From Emiliania huxleyi CCMP1516 (taxonomy: Eukaryota; Haptophyta; Isochrysidales; Noelaerhabdaceae): a DNA stretch of 64,000 nt. Location: positions 73,852 through 137,851 of the forward strand of contig NW_005200011.1 in the NCBI RefSeq assembly GCF_000372725.1, in the 5' to 3' direction. A program made the position numbers and the translations under genes. This document shows positions 41,334 through 51,875 of the stretch, in pieces; the first letter of the stretch is position 1, and each line of letters begins with the position of its first letter. Below the pieces are notes generated by a model. The model was not told the DNA's origin and ran no database searches. It worked only from the letters and a program-made list of their open reading frames with translations.

Positions 41334-43516
41334 AGCGGACCCGCGGCACCCCATCGCGCGCACTGCCACCCCTGATCAAGCGAGAGAAAGTCGGGGGCGA
41401 AGCTGTCTACAGTGGCGCGAGCGACGTGTGAGCCTCCGTTTGGCCGCGGTTGTCCGAGGCCGCTCGGCGGTGACGCGTTAGGTGTCCTTCAACCCCCACA
41501 CGCATATAGAAAATTTATTCTTGAAAAAGAAGAAAATATCTCGAGATTGTGGCGCCTGTGCCTGATGAGAGCTTGAGCCAGTTCTCAATAAACGCACACG
41601 GTTAAGGTGGCAGTCCGGGTTCTGTGAAGAGGGTCGCTCGTCGAATGCGAGCCAGTTCGCTCGCGACGCCGACGCCGACGCCGCCGCCGGAACGACCGCG
41701 GCGGCCGGTCGAGCGGCCGCCCCGGCCAGCGGCCGTATCGAGCCTGCCCGTCGCGAAGGTGCGGACCTCACGCGCCCCACCGGCCGCCCGCGCCGCCGCG
41801 CCCACGTCGCTCTCTCGAAGCCCAGCGCCACGCCGCTACGACTCCCATCGCGACGACTCCCGTGCTCGCTCGTGGCGCAGGCGATCGACTCCTGACACCC
41901 ATCGAGCGGATGGGCGCGTTCCCGCCGCGACCCGGTACTCTCGAACGACTTTTGAGGGCAAAAGGTGCCGCCCGAGCCCATTCCCGCCGCCCGCCGCCCG
42001 AGATCAGCTGCCACCGGCCAGCGCGCGCGCGGAGACCTGCCGCGAGCGCCTCCGTGGCCCTAGCTGGGGTGATTAGCAAGCGCCTCGGCACTTTAGATTC
42101 GCCCCTCGGGCTTTTCCGCGCGCGTGATCAGTCTCGCGTTCTCTCCTTTTTCAGGCGCCTGTTTTCGGCCTCTGAAGAGCAACCGTCGAGGCGTCGATGC
42201 TCGCCTCCACGCCCGCGCCAGACCTCCGCGATTGGGGCGCCTTGTCGACGGGATCAATTGTGATTCCGGGCGTATTTTTCTGGTATCTTACTCGCACGTC
42301 GGCGACTCTTAGTCGCTTCTCCGTGCTAGGAGGCCTCTGTTTTGTGTCCGTGAGGACTAGATATCGAAACTAACATTCGGGAACATTTCAGTAAGATATC
42401 AGAAAAATGCGCGTTCGTTCACAATTCATGTGTATATGAACGGTGCCGACGGGTTTGGCGAGCATCGAAGCCGTCCAGGCGCAGCAACGCGACGGTTTCG
42501 GAGGCCGACGGCTCCGAAAGAGCCTCCCGAGCGAGGCCGGCGCGGTCACGGTACCGTGGAGGCCACAGACGTCGCCGGAGCGGCACTCCCGGGGCGCCAC
42601 TCCCTCACCCGGTCAGGGGGGGCCAACCACAGCCCGCCTCACCGTCCGTGGAGCTTCCGTGGTCCGCCGCTTCGGCTTCGATTTTCGACCCTCCCGAGGC
42701 TGCTAGAGCAGCCCCACGGAGCCTCCCGGATGCATCGGCACACCGTCGTCCAGAACGCCGGCGCACGCGCTGCCCAGTGACTGGGCGGGTCGTCCCCGAC
42801 TAGGGGCGGGCCCAGCCGCGCGGAGAAGGTCAGCGAGCTCGAAACACGTCGCCGCGGCCGGCCGTTTCGCAAGCCTGAGCGGGTCGCCAGACACCCGCGA
42901 GAGCCAGCAGCTAGAGCGCCGTCGTAGCCGCAGATCGAGTCGAGGAGCTTGATGTCCACGGTAGCAGTTGTGGAGAGCGGTGGCGCGGTGCGTGTAGAGG
43001 CGTCGACTGAGGGCTCCCTTTCGAAACGCGACGGGTACGGCATGACAACTGCCAGTACAGTTTTACGCCGGCCAGCGTGAGAGCACAACAGGGAGCCGGC
43101 GACCCGTACGCTTTGCGCGTGGCGACTGGTGGCTGTCTGGAGCTCGTGTGAGCTGGGCCGACGCGTGGCCGAGCCGAGAGGACCAGCGAGCGACCACCTT
43201 GGCGATGAAGCTTGGCGGCCGGCGCCTCGTCGCCAGACGTCACAGCGGCGTGGATGTAGGAGTGTGCGGCGACGGTTACCGGCAAATCCGGCCCAGTGTG
43301 GCCGGCAGCTGCCTAGCGCTGGCCTGTGGCCGGCGCCGCGGTGGCGGAGAAGGCGTCTCGCCGCCGTGGCGGCGGTCGGCAGGTGCGAGCGTGATGCCAT
43401 CTTGCCGGACGACACCCGTCTCGCAAAACCCGGACTGCCATCGTCGTAGCGCGCGGCGCCAGCGCGCGCACCGGGTCCGCGCCTTCGCGCTCGCCGAGGC
43501 TCACATAGGTGCCTAG
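41334..43516. other. Gene-poor stretch
   Basis: No supportable gene. Long minus-strand ORFs (for example to 43865) are antisense composition artefacts. It contains the foldback repeat at 42254-42428. Confidence 0.45.
42254..42428. repeat. Foldback element
   Basis: Imperfect inverted arms of about 39 bp, 42254-42292 and 42390-42428, sharing ATTTTTCTGRTATCTTACT and AATTGTGA, separated by about 97 bp. A hairpin or the two ends of a tiny TIR element. Confidence 0.75.
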
Positions 43517-44246
43517 ATGCTCGTCTCAATGCTCGCGGTGATGGGCCTGCGCCAGCCTCTGTCTCTGTCGCGCCGCTCCGCGTGTGCGTGCGGGCTCGGC
43601 GTTTCATCCACGCTGCTGAGCGCTTGCCCGGCGCACGCGGAGAAGTCTCGCAGTGATGGCTACTCCGTGCAGCGATCGGAGCGCGAGTGGGCCTACGTGC
43701 TGAGCGGCGAACAGTACTACATTCTGCGCAAGGGCGGGACCGAGCAGCCGAATACGTCGCCGCTCTACAAGGTTGACACTTCCTGAGCGGCAGTATTAGA
43801 TGCGTCGAGCACGCTCGTGAGGTCGCACCTTGGTCGCATAGGAGAAGCGTGCCGGCACGTACCACTGCGCTGCCTGCGACTCGGCGCTCTTCAGCAGCGT
43901 CGACAAGTTCAACTCTGGGACGGGATGGCCGAGCTTCGCGACTTCACTCCCCGCCGTCGAGGTCTTGAAGAACAATCCCGTCCTAGCCGCCGTCGGGGGC
44001 ACAGAGGTCCGCTGCGGGACCTGCGGCGGCCACCTCGGCGACGTCTTCGCCGACGGGTTCTTGTTCCCTGGCACACGCGCCGCGGAGAGCGGCAAACGCT
44101 TCTGCATCGACGGCGGCGCCCTGGTGTTCCGAGCCGAGGACGGCAGTGAGCCGATCGCCGGCGAAGCGCCTGCGGCCAAGCCGGTTGAGCTGCCATCCTG
44201 GCTGCAACCACCTAAGGTGGGAGGGGGACAAGCGAGAGCGTATTGA
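43517..44246 (+). CDS. msrB: Peptide methionine-R-sulfoxide reductase B
   Basis: Repairs Met-R-sulfoxide in proteins. Exons 43517-43771 and 43842-44246 (70-nt GT-AG intron, phase 0) give 219 residues. The N-terminus is a likely bipartite plastid leader: SRRSACACGLGVSSTLLSACP ends in AHA before EKS, like a twin-Arg thylakoid-lumen signal. MsrB motifs: SEREWAYVLSGEQYYILRKG, GTYHCAAC and CGTCGG (the two CxxC zinc pairs), FNSGTGWPSF, and the catalytic Cys in RFCIDGGAL. The usual RYCINS(A)AL is changed at several positions but the Cys is kept. Lumen targeting is inferred. Confidence 0.92.
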
Positions 44247-44994
44247 CCTAAACAAGCGGCTTTTATTTTTTGTCTTTTTATTGTTTGTCTCGTTTTTCTC
44301 GCCGCCTCGCTCGCCGGGCGCAATGCGCGTGCGGCGGAGGAGACCGCACCGGGAGACACCGGTCACCGCTCTCCGCTCACACCGGGGTCACCGCTTCACC
44401 CCGCGGCCGGGGAGGTCCGCGCACCGACGCGCGACGGTCACACCTCACACCGGTCACACACTGCAGCTCTCACACGCACTGGGTGGGACATGTTTGTGCG
44501 ATATATGACCGTAAAAAATCCTGTGTAACATGCCGTGTAGGCTGGGCGCAGGACCTCTTTTTACCCATCTCACACAGACACAGAGCAACAGTCGACAGAC
44601 GTCCGTTTTTATTTATTTATTTAGGCTCGCGGCTTGCGCGCTGCGCGAGGACAAAATCGCGAGACCACGCGGGAAAGCGCAAGAGAGAAGAGTCTCTCAA
44701 CACTCAAGCGTTCACAGTGAAGTGCTCGTTTCTCGCCCATCTGGTGGCCTTCTGCGCCACCACGCATCGCGGGCAGCGCGAGCTTGTGCGGCGCGATTTT
44801 CACACGCGACGCCGACGGGCGGGCGCGGCTGGCCACATGGCGGCCACAGCCGCGCGCAAGTGGGCGCGCGCCAGTTGCGGGGGCTGCACGTGCACCGAGG
44901 CAAGCTGTGCCCGGCAGAGCCGCGCTGGTGTCTGGCCGGCGCCTACCCGCAGCGGCAGGGCGTGTGATGGGGCGCTGCCCGCACCGCACGAAAG
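44247..44994. other. Intergenic
   Basis: T-rich 3' flank of msrB (44255-44300) and a TTTATT tract at 44607-44625. ORFs here show no family motif. Confidence 0.4.
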
Positions 44995-47141
44995 TCAGGT
45001 CGGGGGCTCGCTCGCCTTCTGCGAGTCGGAGAGCCGCCGTCCCGATCCCGAGGAATGGCAGCAGAGGGTGGCGTTCCGCGAGTAGCCGCGCCCGAGCTGG
45101 TTAGGGACGGGAGGCGCTCCTCTGCTGCCCGGCAGCGTCGCCTCCAGAGCGGCGACGGAGGCGTTGATCCGCGCGATCGAGCGCTCGGCCTCGGAGGGCG
45201 AGAAGTCGTCGAGCGCGCCGCCGCGGCGGCGCGCGTGGAGCGGCCTCGACTCGGCCGCGTCCCGCCCGACGTGGTAGAGGTGCTGCCTCGCCACCGGGGA
45301 GGAGCGCTGGCCGGCGCGCGTGGCGAAGTGCAGCTTGTAGTCGCCGCAGCGCGCAGCCCACAGGCCGGGGCACCTGATTCCATTCGAATGGCCTCCTTGG
45401 ATGAGTAAACGCGACAGGACGCCGCCCACAGGCCGGGGCACCGCCGCCGGTCGCCGCGGCAGCCGGCGCCGGGCGTGCCTCCAAAGAAGAAGAGGCAGCG
45501 GTGCGGGCCCGCCTGTGCGGCCCGAGGCAGCTCAGGAGAGGGCGCGGGTGCCGCCGAGGAGGCGGTGCGGGGGGCTCACCTCGCTCCGCCCGGACAGGAG
45601 CGGGCGGAGGTCCCTCCCGTCGAGCAGCTGCGCGCGCGGAGTCCCGCCCGCGAGCCGGACGGCGGTGGGGAGCACGTCCAGCAGCGAGGCCACGGCGGCC
45701 GTCACGCGGCCGGCCGGCACGGTGCCCGGCAAGTGCGCGAGCGCGGGCACGCGGATGCCTCCCTCGTACGTCGTGAACTTGCCGCCCCGCAGCGGGCCTG
45801 CCGAGCCAGCCGCGGGGGCCATCTCCACCCACGGGCCGTTGTCGGACGCGAAGAGCGTCAGCGTGCTGCGCGCCGCGCCGGCCTCCGAGACGATCCTGCC
45901 CAGCTCGCCGATCGCCTGCAGGGAAGGCTCCGAGAAGGCTCCGAGAGGGCTCCGTGGAGGCTCTGAGACGGCGCACTACAGCTCCGCTGACCAGAGAGCG
46001 CCTCGTCCATCTCGAGCAGGTGTGAACAGCGTCTCTTCACTGCTACTGCTACTAGAGCGCCTCGTCCATCTCGAGCAGCGTGTCGCCGTAGCTCCCCGCG
46101 GCAGACCGGTTGCAGAAGCGGGGCGAGGGCGCGAGCGGCACGTGCGGCTGGTGGAAGGAGACGAAGAGGAACCTGTTCGCAGAACTGGTCTGGAGAGGCG
46201 CACCTCGTGCAGCTGGCCGAGGGGAGACGCGGCCGAGCCACGGCTGGGCGCGGCGGGCGGCGGAGAACACAAACTCGCGAGAGAAGGAGAGGTACGTGGC
46301 GGTGAGCGCTCCGATGTCGGCGGGCTGCTCCGCGATCGACTCGTTGGCGAGCAGCGGCAGCGGCAGCGCGTCGCTCAGCTGCCACGCGGAGGAGCCTAGA
46401 CGCCTCGGCCACGCCTGGGTCACACCTCGGCCACGCCTGCCCCGCTCCCAGCTGCGAGGCGTCCCATGTCGGTGGAGAAGGGGATGCCGAGGAAGCGGTC
46501 AAAGCCGTGGTCGCGGGGCGTGTGTCCCGCCGCCTGGCCGAGGTGCCTACGCGGCCGGCGCAGTGGTCACGGCGGCGAACAGAGGGATTGCTTCACAATC
46601 CACTGCCCGTGACTCGTACCACTTTCCCGCCATGGCCGTCGCGTAGCCGAGCGAGCGGAGCTCCGTCCCAATGGTGTGCTCCGAGGCCGGCAGCCTACAG
46701 AGAGAAATTGAGATCCGGTCGCACCGCCAAGTCAGACATGTCTGTGGATGTGCCTCGTTCCGCATCTAATGTCACCCGCCCACCATTTGCGCCCGCTCCA
46801 AAGGCCGTGCCGTGCCATGTTGCGCCGGCGCCACCCCATCGAATCGCCATCCGGCCGGTCAGCAGCGCGCCACGCGCCGGCGAGCAGATGCACGACGGCG
46901 TGTAGAAGGCCGTGAAGCGAGTGCCGGCGGCGGCGAGCGCGTCGAGGTGGCGGAGAGGCATGTTTGCGTTCGGCCAGTCGCCCCAGCCCATGTCGTCCGC
47001 CAGAAGGAGCAGCAAATTTGGACGCAGCGGCCATGGGTGGTTTCCTTCGTCTCGCGGCATTTCTCGTCGGCCTTTCGCGGCTGCGTTAGGAGCAGCCAGT
47101 AGCCCCTCGGCAGCATATCGGCAGCATATCGCCCACGCCAT
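44995..47141 (-). CDS. Arylsulfatase (ARSA-type sulfatase)
   Basis: Hydrolyses sulfate esters after Cys-to-formylglycine activation. The protein is recovered in several minus-strand exons from the ATG at 47141: NLLLLLADDMGWGD (metal-binding Asp pair), then CSPARGALLTGR with the CxPxR formylglycine motif. GYATAMAGKW, HGFDRFLGIPFSTDMG, FVSFHQPHVPLAPSPRF and DTLLEMDEAL follow, then LTLFASDNGPW (Asp-Asn metal site), RGGKFTTYEGGIRVPALAHL and finally GLWAARCGDYKLHFATRAG. This is full-length order for arylsulfatase A. Exon boundaries are approximate. The last intron region (45356-45442) is flanked by a duplicated exon edge. The start is plausible but not marked by a clear signal peptide. It neighbours surface glycoprotein genes. 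Confidence 0.88.
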
Positions 47142-47174
47142 CCACGGGCACCTGGCTTTCTTTTTTCGGTCCCT

Positions 47175-49868
47175 CTACCCCAATTTGGACCAAACAGAGC
47201 ACAGGAAGCTCATCGTGTCCGTGTGTGCCGCCGAGTCATACAGATCGGCATTCCGCTTCCAGTTGCAGTGTTTGCTCGAGCGCCACTCGCAGCAGCCCGT
47301 CTCGCTCTGCTCCTCGCACAGCGCGCGGCAGCCCGCGGAGGTGTCGGGCGTCCCGAGGTAAGTTCGGTTGTTGCCCGTGAAGCCGTGATTGCCGGAGCCG
47401 TCATTCGACCAGCACACGTGCATGGCACTGTATGAGTCGCACCGTTGCGGCGGAGGCGAGGGCGGCGACGGCGGCGATGCTGGAGGCACAAACTGCGAGA
47501 AGGAGACGTCGTCCAGCGCCATGTCCGAGTACCAGCCGTTTCCCGTCCGGCCGTTGAAGCGCACTTGCACCGTCGAGGCGGGCAGAACGACCGCCGCGTC
47601 GAGCCAGCTATTGCCCTGGTTGCCAGCCCTGCTCCAGAGCGTCGACCAGCCCGTCTCGTTGTCGTAAGCCTCGAAGGAGAGGGTGCCCATGTTGGAGCCG
47701 TACATGTGGTAGGAGAAGGAGAGGGTGGCGGCCTGCTGGAGCGAGAAGAGCGGGCTCTCGAGCTGGTGCGGCGTGTTGGTGCGACCACTGGCCTCGGTGA
47801 AGAGGTAGGAGCCCGAGCCGCTGTGGCCACTGCCCGGGCCTGTGCTGTACGATGGCGTGCCGCCGTTCGTGCGCGTCCAAGAGTACCCGTCCGGCGCGGT
47901 GTCGGTCCAGGCGCAAGTGTCGACCTCGAAATCGCAGCTCAGCTGCACCATGCCGGGTAGAAGAGGGGGCGACAGCGACGGCGGCGACGGCGAGGGCGGC
48001 GGAGGGGCAGGCGGCGGCGGTGCCGGAGGCGGCGGCGTGGGAGGCGGCGAGGGCGACAGCGACGGCGGCGGCGGCGAGGGCGGCGGAGGGGCCGGCGGCG
48101 GCGGTGCCGGAGGCGGCGGCGTGGGAGGCGGCGAGGGCGACAGCGACGGCGGCGGCGGCGAGGGCGGCGGAGGGGCCGGCGGCGGCGGTGCCGGAGGCGG
48201 CGGTAAGGGTGGCGGCGGCGGAGTGGGCGGCGGTGCCGGAGGCGGCGGTGAGGGCAGTGGCGGCGAGGGCGACAGCGACGGCGGCGGCGGCGAGGGCGGC
48301 GGAGGGGCCGGCGGAGGCGGTGCCGGAGGCGGCGGCGTGGGAGGCGGCGAGGGCGGCAGCGACGGCGGCGGCGGAGTGGGCGGCGGAGGGGCCGGTGGCG
48401 GCGGGGCCGGCGGCGGCGGCGAGGGCGACAGCGACGGCGGCGGCGGAGTGGGCGGCGGAGGGGCAGGTGGCGGCGGGGCCGGCGGCGGCGGCGAGGGTGA
48501 CAGCGACGGCGGCGGCGGAGTGGGCGGCGGAGGGGCCGGTGGCGGCGGGGCCGGCGGCGGCGGCGAGGGCGACAGCGACGGCGGCGGCGGAGTGGGCGGC
48601 GGAGGGGCCGGTGGCGGCGGGGCCGGCGGCGGCGTCGAGGGCGACAGCGACGGCGGCGGCGCAGTGGGCGGCGGAGGGGCCGGTGGCGGCGGGGCCGGCG
48701 GCGGCGGCGAGGGCGACAGCGACGGCGGCGGCGGAGTGGGCGGCGGAGGGGCCGGTGGCGGCGGGGCCGGCGGCGGCGGCGAGGGCGACAGCGACGGCGG
48801 CGGCGGAGTGGGCGGCGGAGGGGCGGGTGGCGGCGGGGCCGGCGGCGGCGGCGAGGGCGACAGCGACGGCGGCGGCGGAGTGGGCGGCGGAGGGGCCGGT
48901 GGCGGCGGGGCCGGCGGCGGCGGCGAGGGCGACAGCGACGGCGGCGGCGGAGTGGGCGGCGGCGGGGCCGGTGGCGGCGGGGCCGGCGGCGGCGGCGAGG
49001 GCGACAGCGACGGCGGTGGCGGAGTGGGCGGCGGAGGGGCCGGTGGCGGCGGGGCCGGCGGCGGCGGGGCCGGCGGCGGCGGCGAGGGCGACAGCGACGG
49101 CGGCGGCGGAGTGGGCGGCGGAGGGGCGGGTGGCGGCGGGGCCGGCGGCGGCGGCGAGGGCGACAGCGACGGCGGCGGCGGAGTGGGCGGCGGAGGGGCC
49201 GGTGGCGGCGGGGCCGGCGGCGGCGGCGAGGGCGACAGCGACGGCGGCGGCGGAGTGGGCGGCGGCGGGGCCGGTGGCGGCGGGGCCGGCGGCGGCGGCG
49301 AGGGCGACAGCGACGGCGGCGGCGGAGTGGGCGGCGGAGGGGCCGGTGGCGGCGGGGCCGGCGGCGGCGGCGAGGGCGACAGCGACGGCGGCGGCGGAGT
49401 GGGCGGCGGAGGGGCCGGTGGCGGCGGGGCCGGCGGCGGCGGCGAGGGCGACAGCGACGGCGGCGGCGGAGTGGGCGGCGGAGGGGCCGGTGGCGGCGGG
49501 GCCGGCGGCGGCGGCGAGGGCGACAGCGACGGCGGCGGCGGAGTGGGCGGCGGAGGGGCCGGTGGCGGCGGGGCCGGCGGCAGCGACGGCGGCGGCGGCG
49601 AGGGCGACGGCGGTATAGACGGCGGTGACGGCGGCGGCGACGGCGGCGGCCTCGGCGGTGCGACGCAGTCCTCGGACACGGTCGACACGTTGGAGCCTGT
49701 CGTGTGGGCGAGCGCCGAGCTGACATCGCCAATCTCGCAGCTCGAGCCCAGAGAAGTGGCCTCGATGGCAACGTCGATCTCCGACCCCGCTGACTCCGCT
49801 TGCACTTGCACGCCTGAAGAATCGAACGCATCGTTTGATTCGCATCCACGGCTATATCTCGACGGCAA
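47175..49868 (-). CDS. Extracellular MAM-domain protein with long PPPPAP stalk
   Basis: 897-codon frame. The N-terminal segment has normal composition (SEIDVAIEATSLGSSCEIGD). About twenty near-identical 24-25 residue units of the type SLSPSPPPPAPPPPAPPPPT follow, i.e. a hydroxyproline-rich glycoprotein-like rod. Next is a MAM domain (LSCDFEVDTCAWTD, YLFTEASGRTNTPHQLESPL, LSFSYHMYGSNMGTLSF, VRFNGRTGNGWYSDMALDDV). A C-terminal Cys-rich PAN/apple-like module (CRALCEEQSETGCCEW) ends at a stop at 47175. Adhesive cell-surface or scale protein is inferred. 5' exons probably lie upstream: coherent peptide NQTVRAINASQVAADLADTA at 50068-49890, perhaps even the 50153-51010 exons. The DNA repeats are too uniform to have diverged long. 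Confidence 0.8.
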   Translation of the reverse strand: MPSRYSRGCESNDAFDSSGVQVQAESAGSEIDVAIEATSLGSSCEIGDVSSALAHTTGSNVSTVSEDCVAPPRPPPSPPPSPPSIPPSPSPPPPSLPPAPPPPAPPPPTPPPPSLSPSPPPPAPPPPAPPPPTPPPPSLSPSPPPPAPPPPAPPPPTPPPPSLSPSPPPPAPPPPAPPPPTPPPPSLSPSPPPPAPPPPAPPPPTPPPPSLSPSPPPPAPPPPAPPPPTPPPPSLSPSPPPPAPPPPAPPPPTPPPPSLSPSPPPPAPPPPAPPPPAPPPPTPPPPSLSPSPPPPAPPPPAPPPPTPPPPSLSPSPPPPAPPPPAPPPPTPPPPSLSPSPPPPAPPPPAPPPPTPPPPSLSPSPPPPAPPPPAPPPPTPPPPSLSPSPPPPAPPPPAPPPPTAPPPSLSPSTPPPAPPPPAPPPPTPPPPSLSPSPPPPAPPPPAPPPPTPPPPSLSPSPPPPAPPPPAPPPPTPPPPSLSPSPPPPAPPPPAPPPPTPPPPSLPPSPPPTPPPPAPPPPAPPPPSPPPPSLSPSPPLPSPPPPAPPPTPPPPPLPPPPAPPPPAPPPPSPPPPSLSPSPPPTPPPPAPPPPAPPPPSPPPPSLSPSPPPTPPPPAPPPPAPPPPSPSPPSLSPPLLPGMVQLSCDFEVDTCAWTDTAPDGYSWTRTNGGTPSYSTGPGSGHSGSGSYLFTEASGRTNTPHQLESPLFSLQQAATLSFSYHMYGSNMGTLSFEAYDNETGWSTLWSRAGNQGNSWLDAAVVLPASTVQVRFNGRTGNGWYSDMALDDVSFSQFVPPASPPSPPSPPPQRCDSYSAMHVCWSNDGSGNHGFTGNNRTYLGTPDTSAGCRALCEEQSETGCCEWRSSKHCNWKRNADLYDSAAHTDTMSFLCSVWSKLG

Positions 49869-50152
49869 CTCGGCCGTATCTCCTCGCCACCTGCTGTATC
49901 CGCCAAGTCAGCAGCAACCTGCGACGCGTTGATGGCACGAACGGTTTGGTTGAGGTCCTGCTCCGAGAGCGCTCGCCCGTTCCTGCACAGAGCAAGGCAA
50001 AGTTGTGATTGGTGCTTCACGAGGTGCAACCGGGATATGTGCCGGGGCATGGGCGAAATCCTGCGCAATCGAACGCTGTTGTGGCCAAGCCTCTGGACTG
50101 CAGACGCAAACCAAGACGACGAGCACGGGTTGCTGACTCGACCTTGTAAAAC

Positions 50153-51010
50153 CTATTCATGCTGAAGCGATGAGCCGAAGCTGCAACTGCACGAACTGCT
50201 GCTCCTAGCTCTCAGGACCCGGAATCCGTTGGGACAGGACGAGCATGGCGCCTGCATAGGCATGCCAACGTGACTGCTTCTAGCCGTGCGCGGCCATAAG
50301 ACTAGATAGAATGGAGGACAACGCGGCCCACTTCTCCGTTGTGCTCTCGGACAGAGAAATCTCTCGGTGAGGTGGCTTTCGGCTATTCCACGCACCCGGA
50401 AGGAGTACCAGTACCTGCCACTAGCGCAGGTGCTGACGTGCTTGAGGCGTCGCCGGTGCGCTGTCGGTGGAGGCAGCGGCGGAGGCAGCGGCTGCGGAGA
50501 TAGCGGCGGCACCGTGGGTGGCGACGGCAAAGATGGCGGGCGAGGGAGCGACGGAGGAGCCGATGGCGGTGGCGGCGACTCGGGGGGGTGAGGCGGATGT
50601 AGTGGTGGCACTGGATTCAACGGCGGCGGCGGCGGAGGTGGAGGAGCAGGCGCCCTGCTGGGCGGATACGGCGGAGGCAGTGGTGGCGGCACCGGCGCCA
50701 TCCCCGGTAGGTGTGGTGGGAGGGCAGGCGGTGCGGGTGGTGGGCTCGGGCGGCCATGAAAGTCGAAGATAGATAGGGCCTCGGCGGCGGTCACCACCTA
50801 GAGCGCACACCGCCCCTCGCGTGAGTCCACGCCGCACCGCGCCAGCGATGGAGCTCGGCATGCGTTTCGGTTGCGTTGACGTCGCACTCGCTGCCCTCAT
50901 AGCACTGTGACTTGACGGCCGTCTTAATCTGGTCGCCAGTGACCTGCTGCCCGTCCGCGATGTCAAAGGTAATCGGACCATCCCTGCAGTGCCGGCCAGA
51001 CGGACATAGG
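50153..51010 (-). CDS. Proline-rich protein exons, possibly 5' part of the MAM gene
   Basis: Two minus-strand exons. About 51005-50850 codes GPITFDIADGQQVTGDQIKT and SQCYEGSECDVNATETHAEL. 50797 onward (acceptor CTAG) codes VVTAAEALSIFDFHG followed by a Pro-rich stalk (PPLPPPYPPSRAPAPPPP) to 50460, then TAHRRRLKHVSTC. The frame after that is open to 50153 but looks intronic. It may be a separate surface protein or the start of the MAM-domain gene downstream; I cannot decide. Confidence 0.45.
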
Positions 51011-51077
51011 CACAGGGCTTACGTCTTCGCGTGAGGGAGCATGGGAACGCAGGGTGTAGTGTGCAACGTGGATCGCG

Positions 51078-51844
51078 GCTATCTCGGCATGACGCACTGC
51101 TGCAGGAGCTCGATTTCAGACTCCTCCGTGGCCCCCATGGCCGCCTGTTGGGCGCAAATGCCCGTGGTCAGAGACGGTGCGGCGATCTCGGAGAATCTCT
51201 CCGGCCTCGCCTCCACGGTGTCGACGATGTTGCCGATGGTGGTGTCCTCCTAAGAGTAAACGCAGGAACCAACAAATAAGAACAGTGGCAAGCCGGGGGT
51301 CCTGACGACCTCGTGAGTCGAAGCGCTTCGACACCAGGGCGTGCACTCGATGCGATGCAGCCGAATGTGTCTTCTCGAGTGCCAGTTGGAATAGCGGGAT
51401 GTATATGCAGCATCTTGGGCGCCCTCCTTCACCTCGCTGACAGGCAGTTGGGCCTCGTAGTGGAGTGTGCTGGTCAAGGGCGGGAAGGGCGGTGTGCTCG
51501 GCGGTGGGGAGGGCGGCGGCGACGGAGGGGGGGGTGAAGGAGGAGGTGGCCACGGAGAAGGCGGCGGCGGCAGCGGCGGCGGCGCCGATGGTGGTGGTGG
51601 TAACGGCGGTGGCGATGAGGGAGGCGGTGGAGGAGCCTGTGGCTCTTCGGTGGGCACGGCTGGCGGGAAGGAAGGCGGTGGTGGAGAGGGCGGTGACGAG
51701 GGCGGCGGAGAGGGCGGCGGCGAAGGCGGTGGCGAGGGCGGCGGAGAGGGCGGCGGCGAGGGCGGCGGCGAGGGCGGCGGAGAGGGCGGCGGAGAGGGCG
51801 GCGGAGATGGCGGCGCGGCAGGAGGCGAGGAGGGCGGCGATGCT

Positions 51845-51875
<31 letters not shown>

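Noticed and set aside
42639..43865. 408-codon minus-strand ORF
   Set aside because: Overlaps the MsrB first exon on the opposite strand, Arg/Ser-rich, no motif.
47842..49932. Gly-rich plus-strand ORF opposite the MAM gene
   Set aside because: It is the antisense of the Pro codons (GGC/GGA), while the minus strand carries a recognisable MAM domain in frame.
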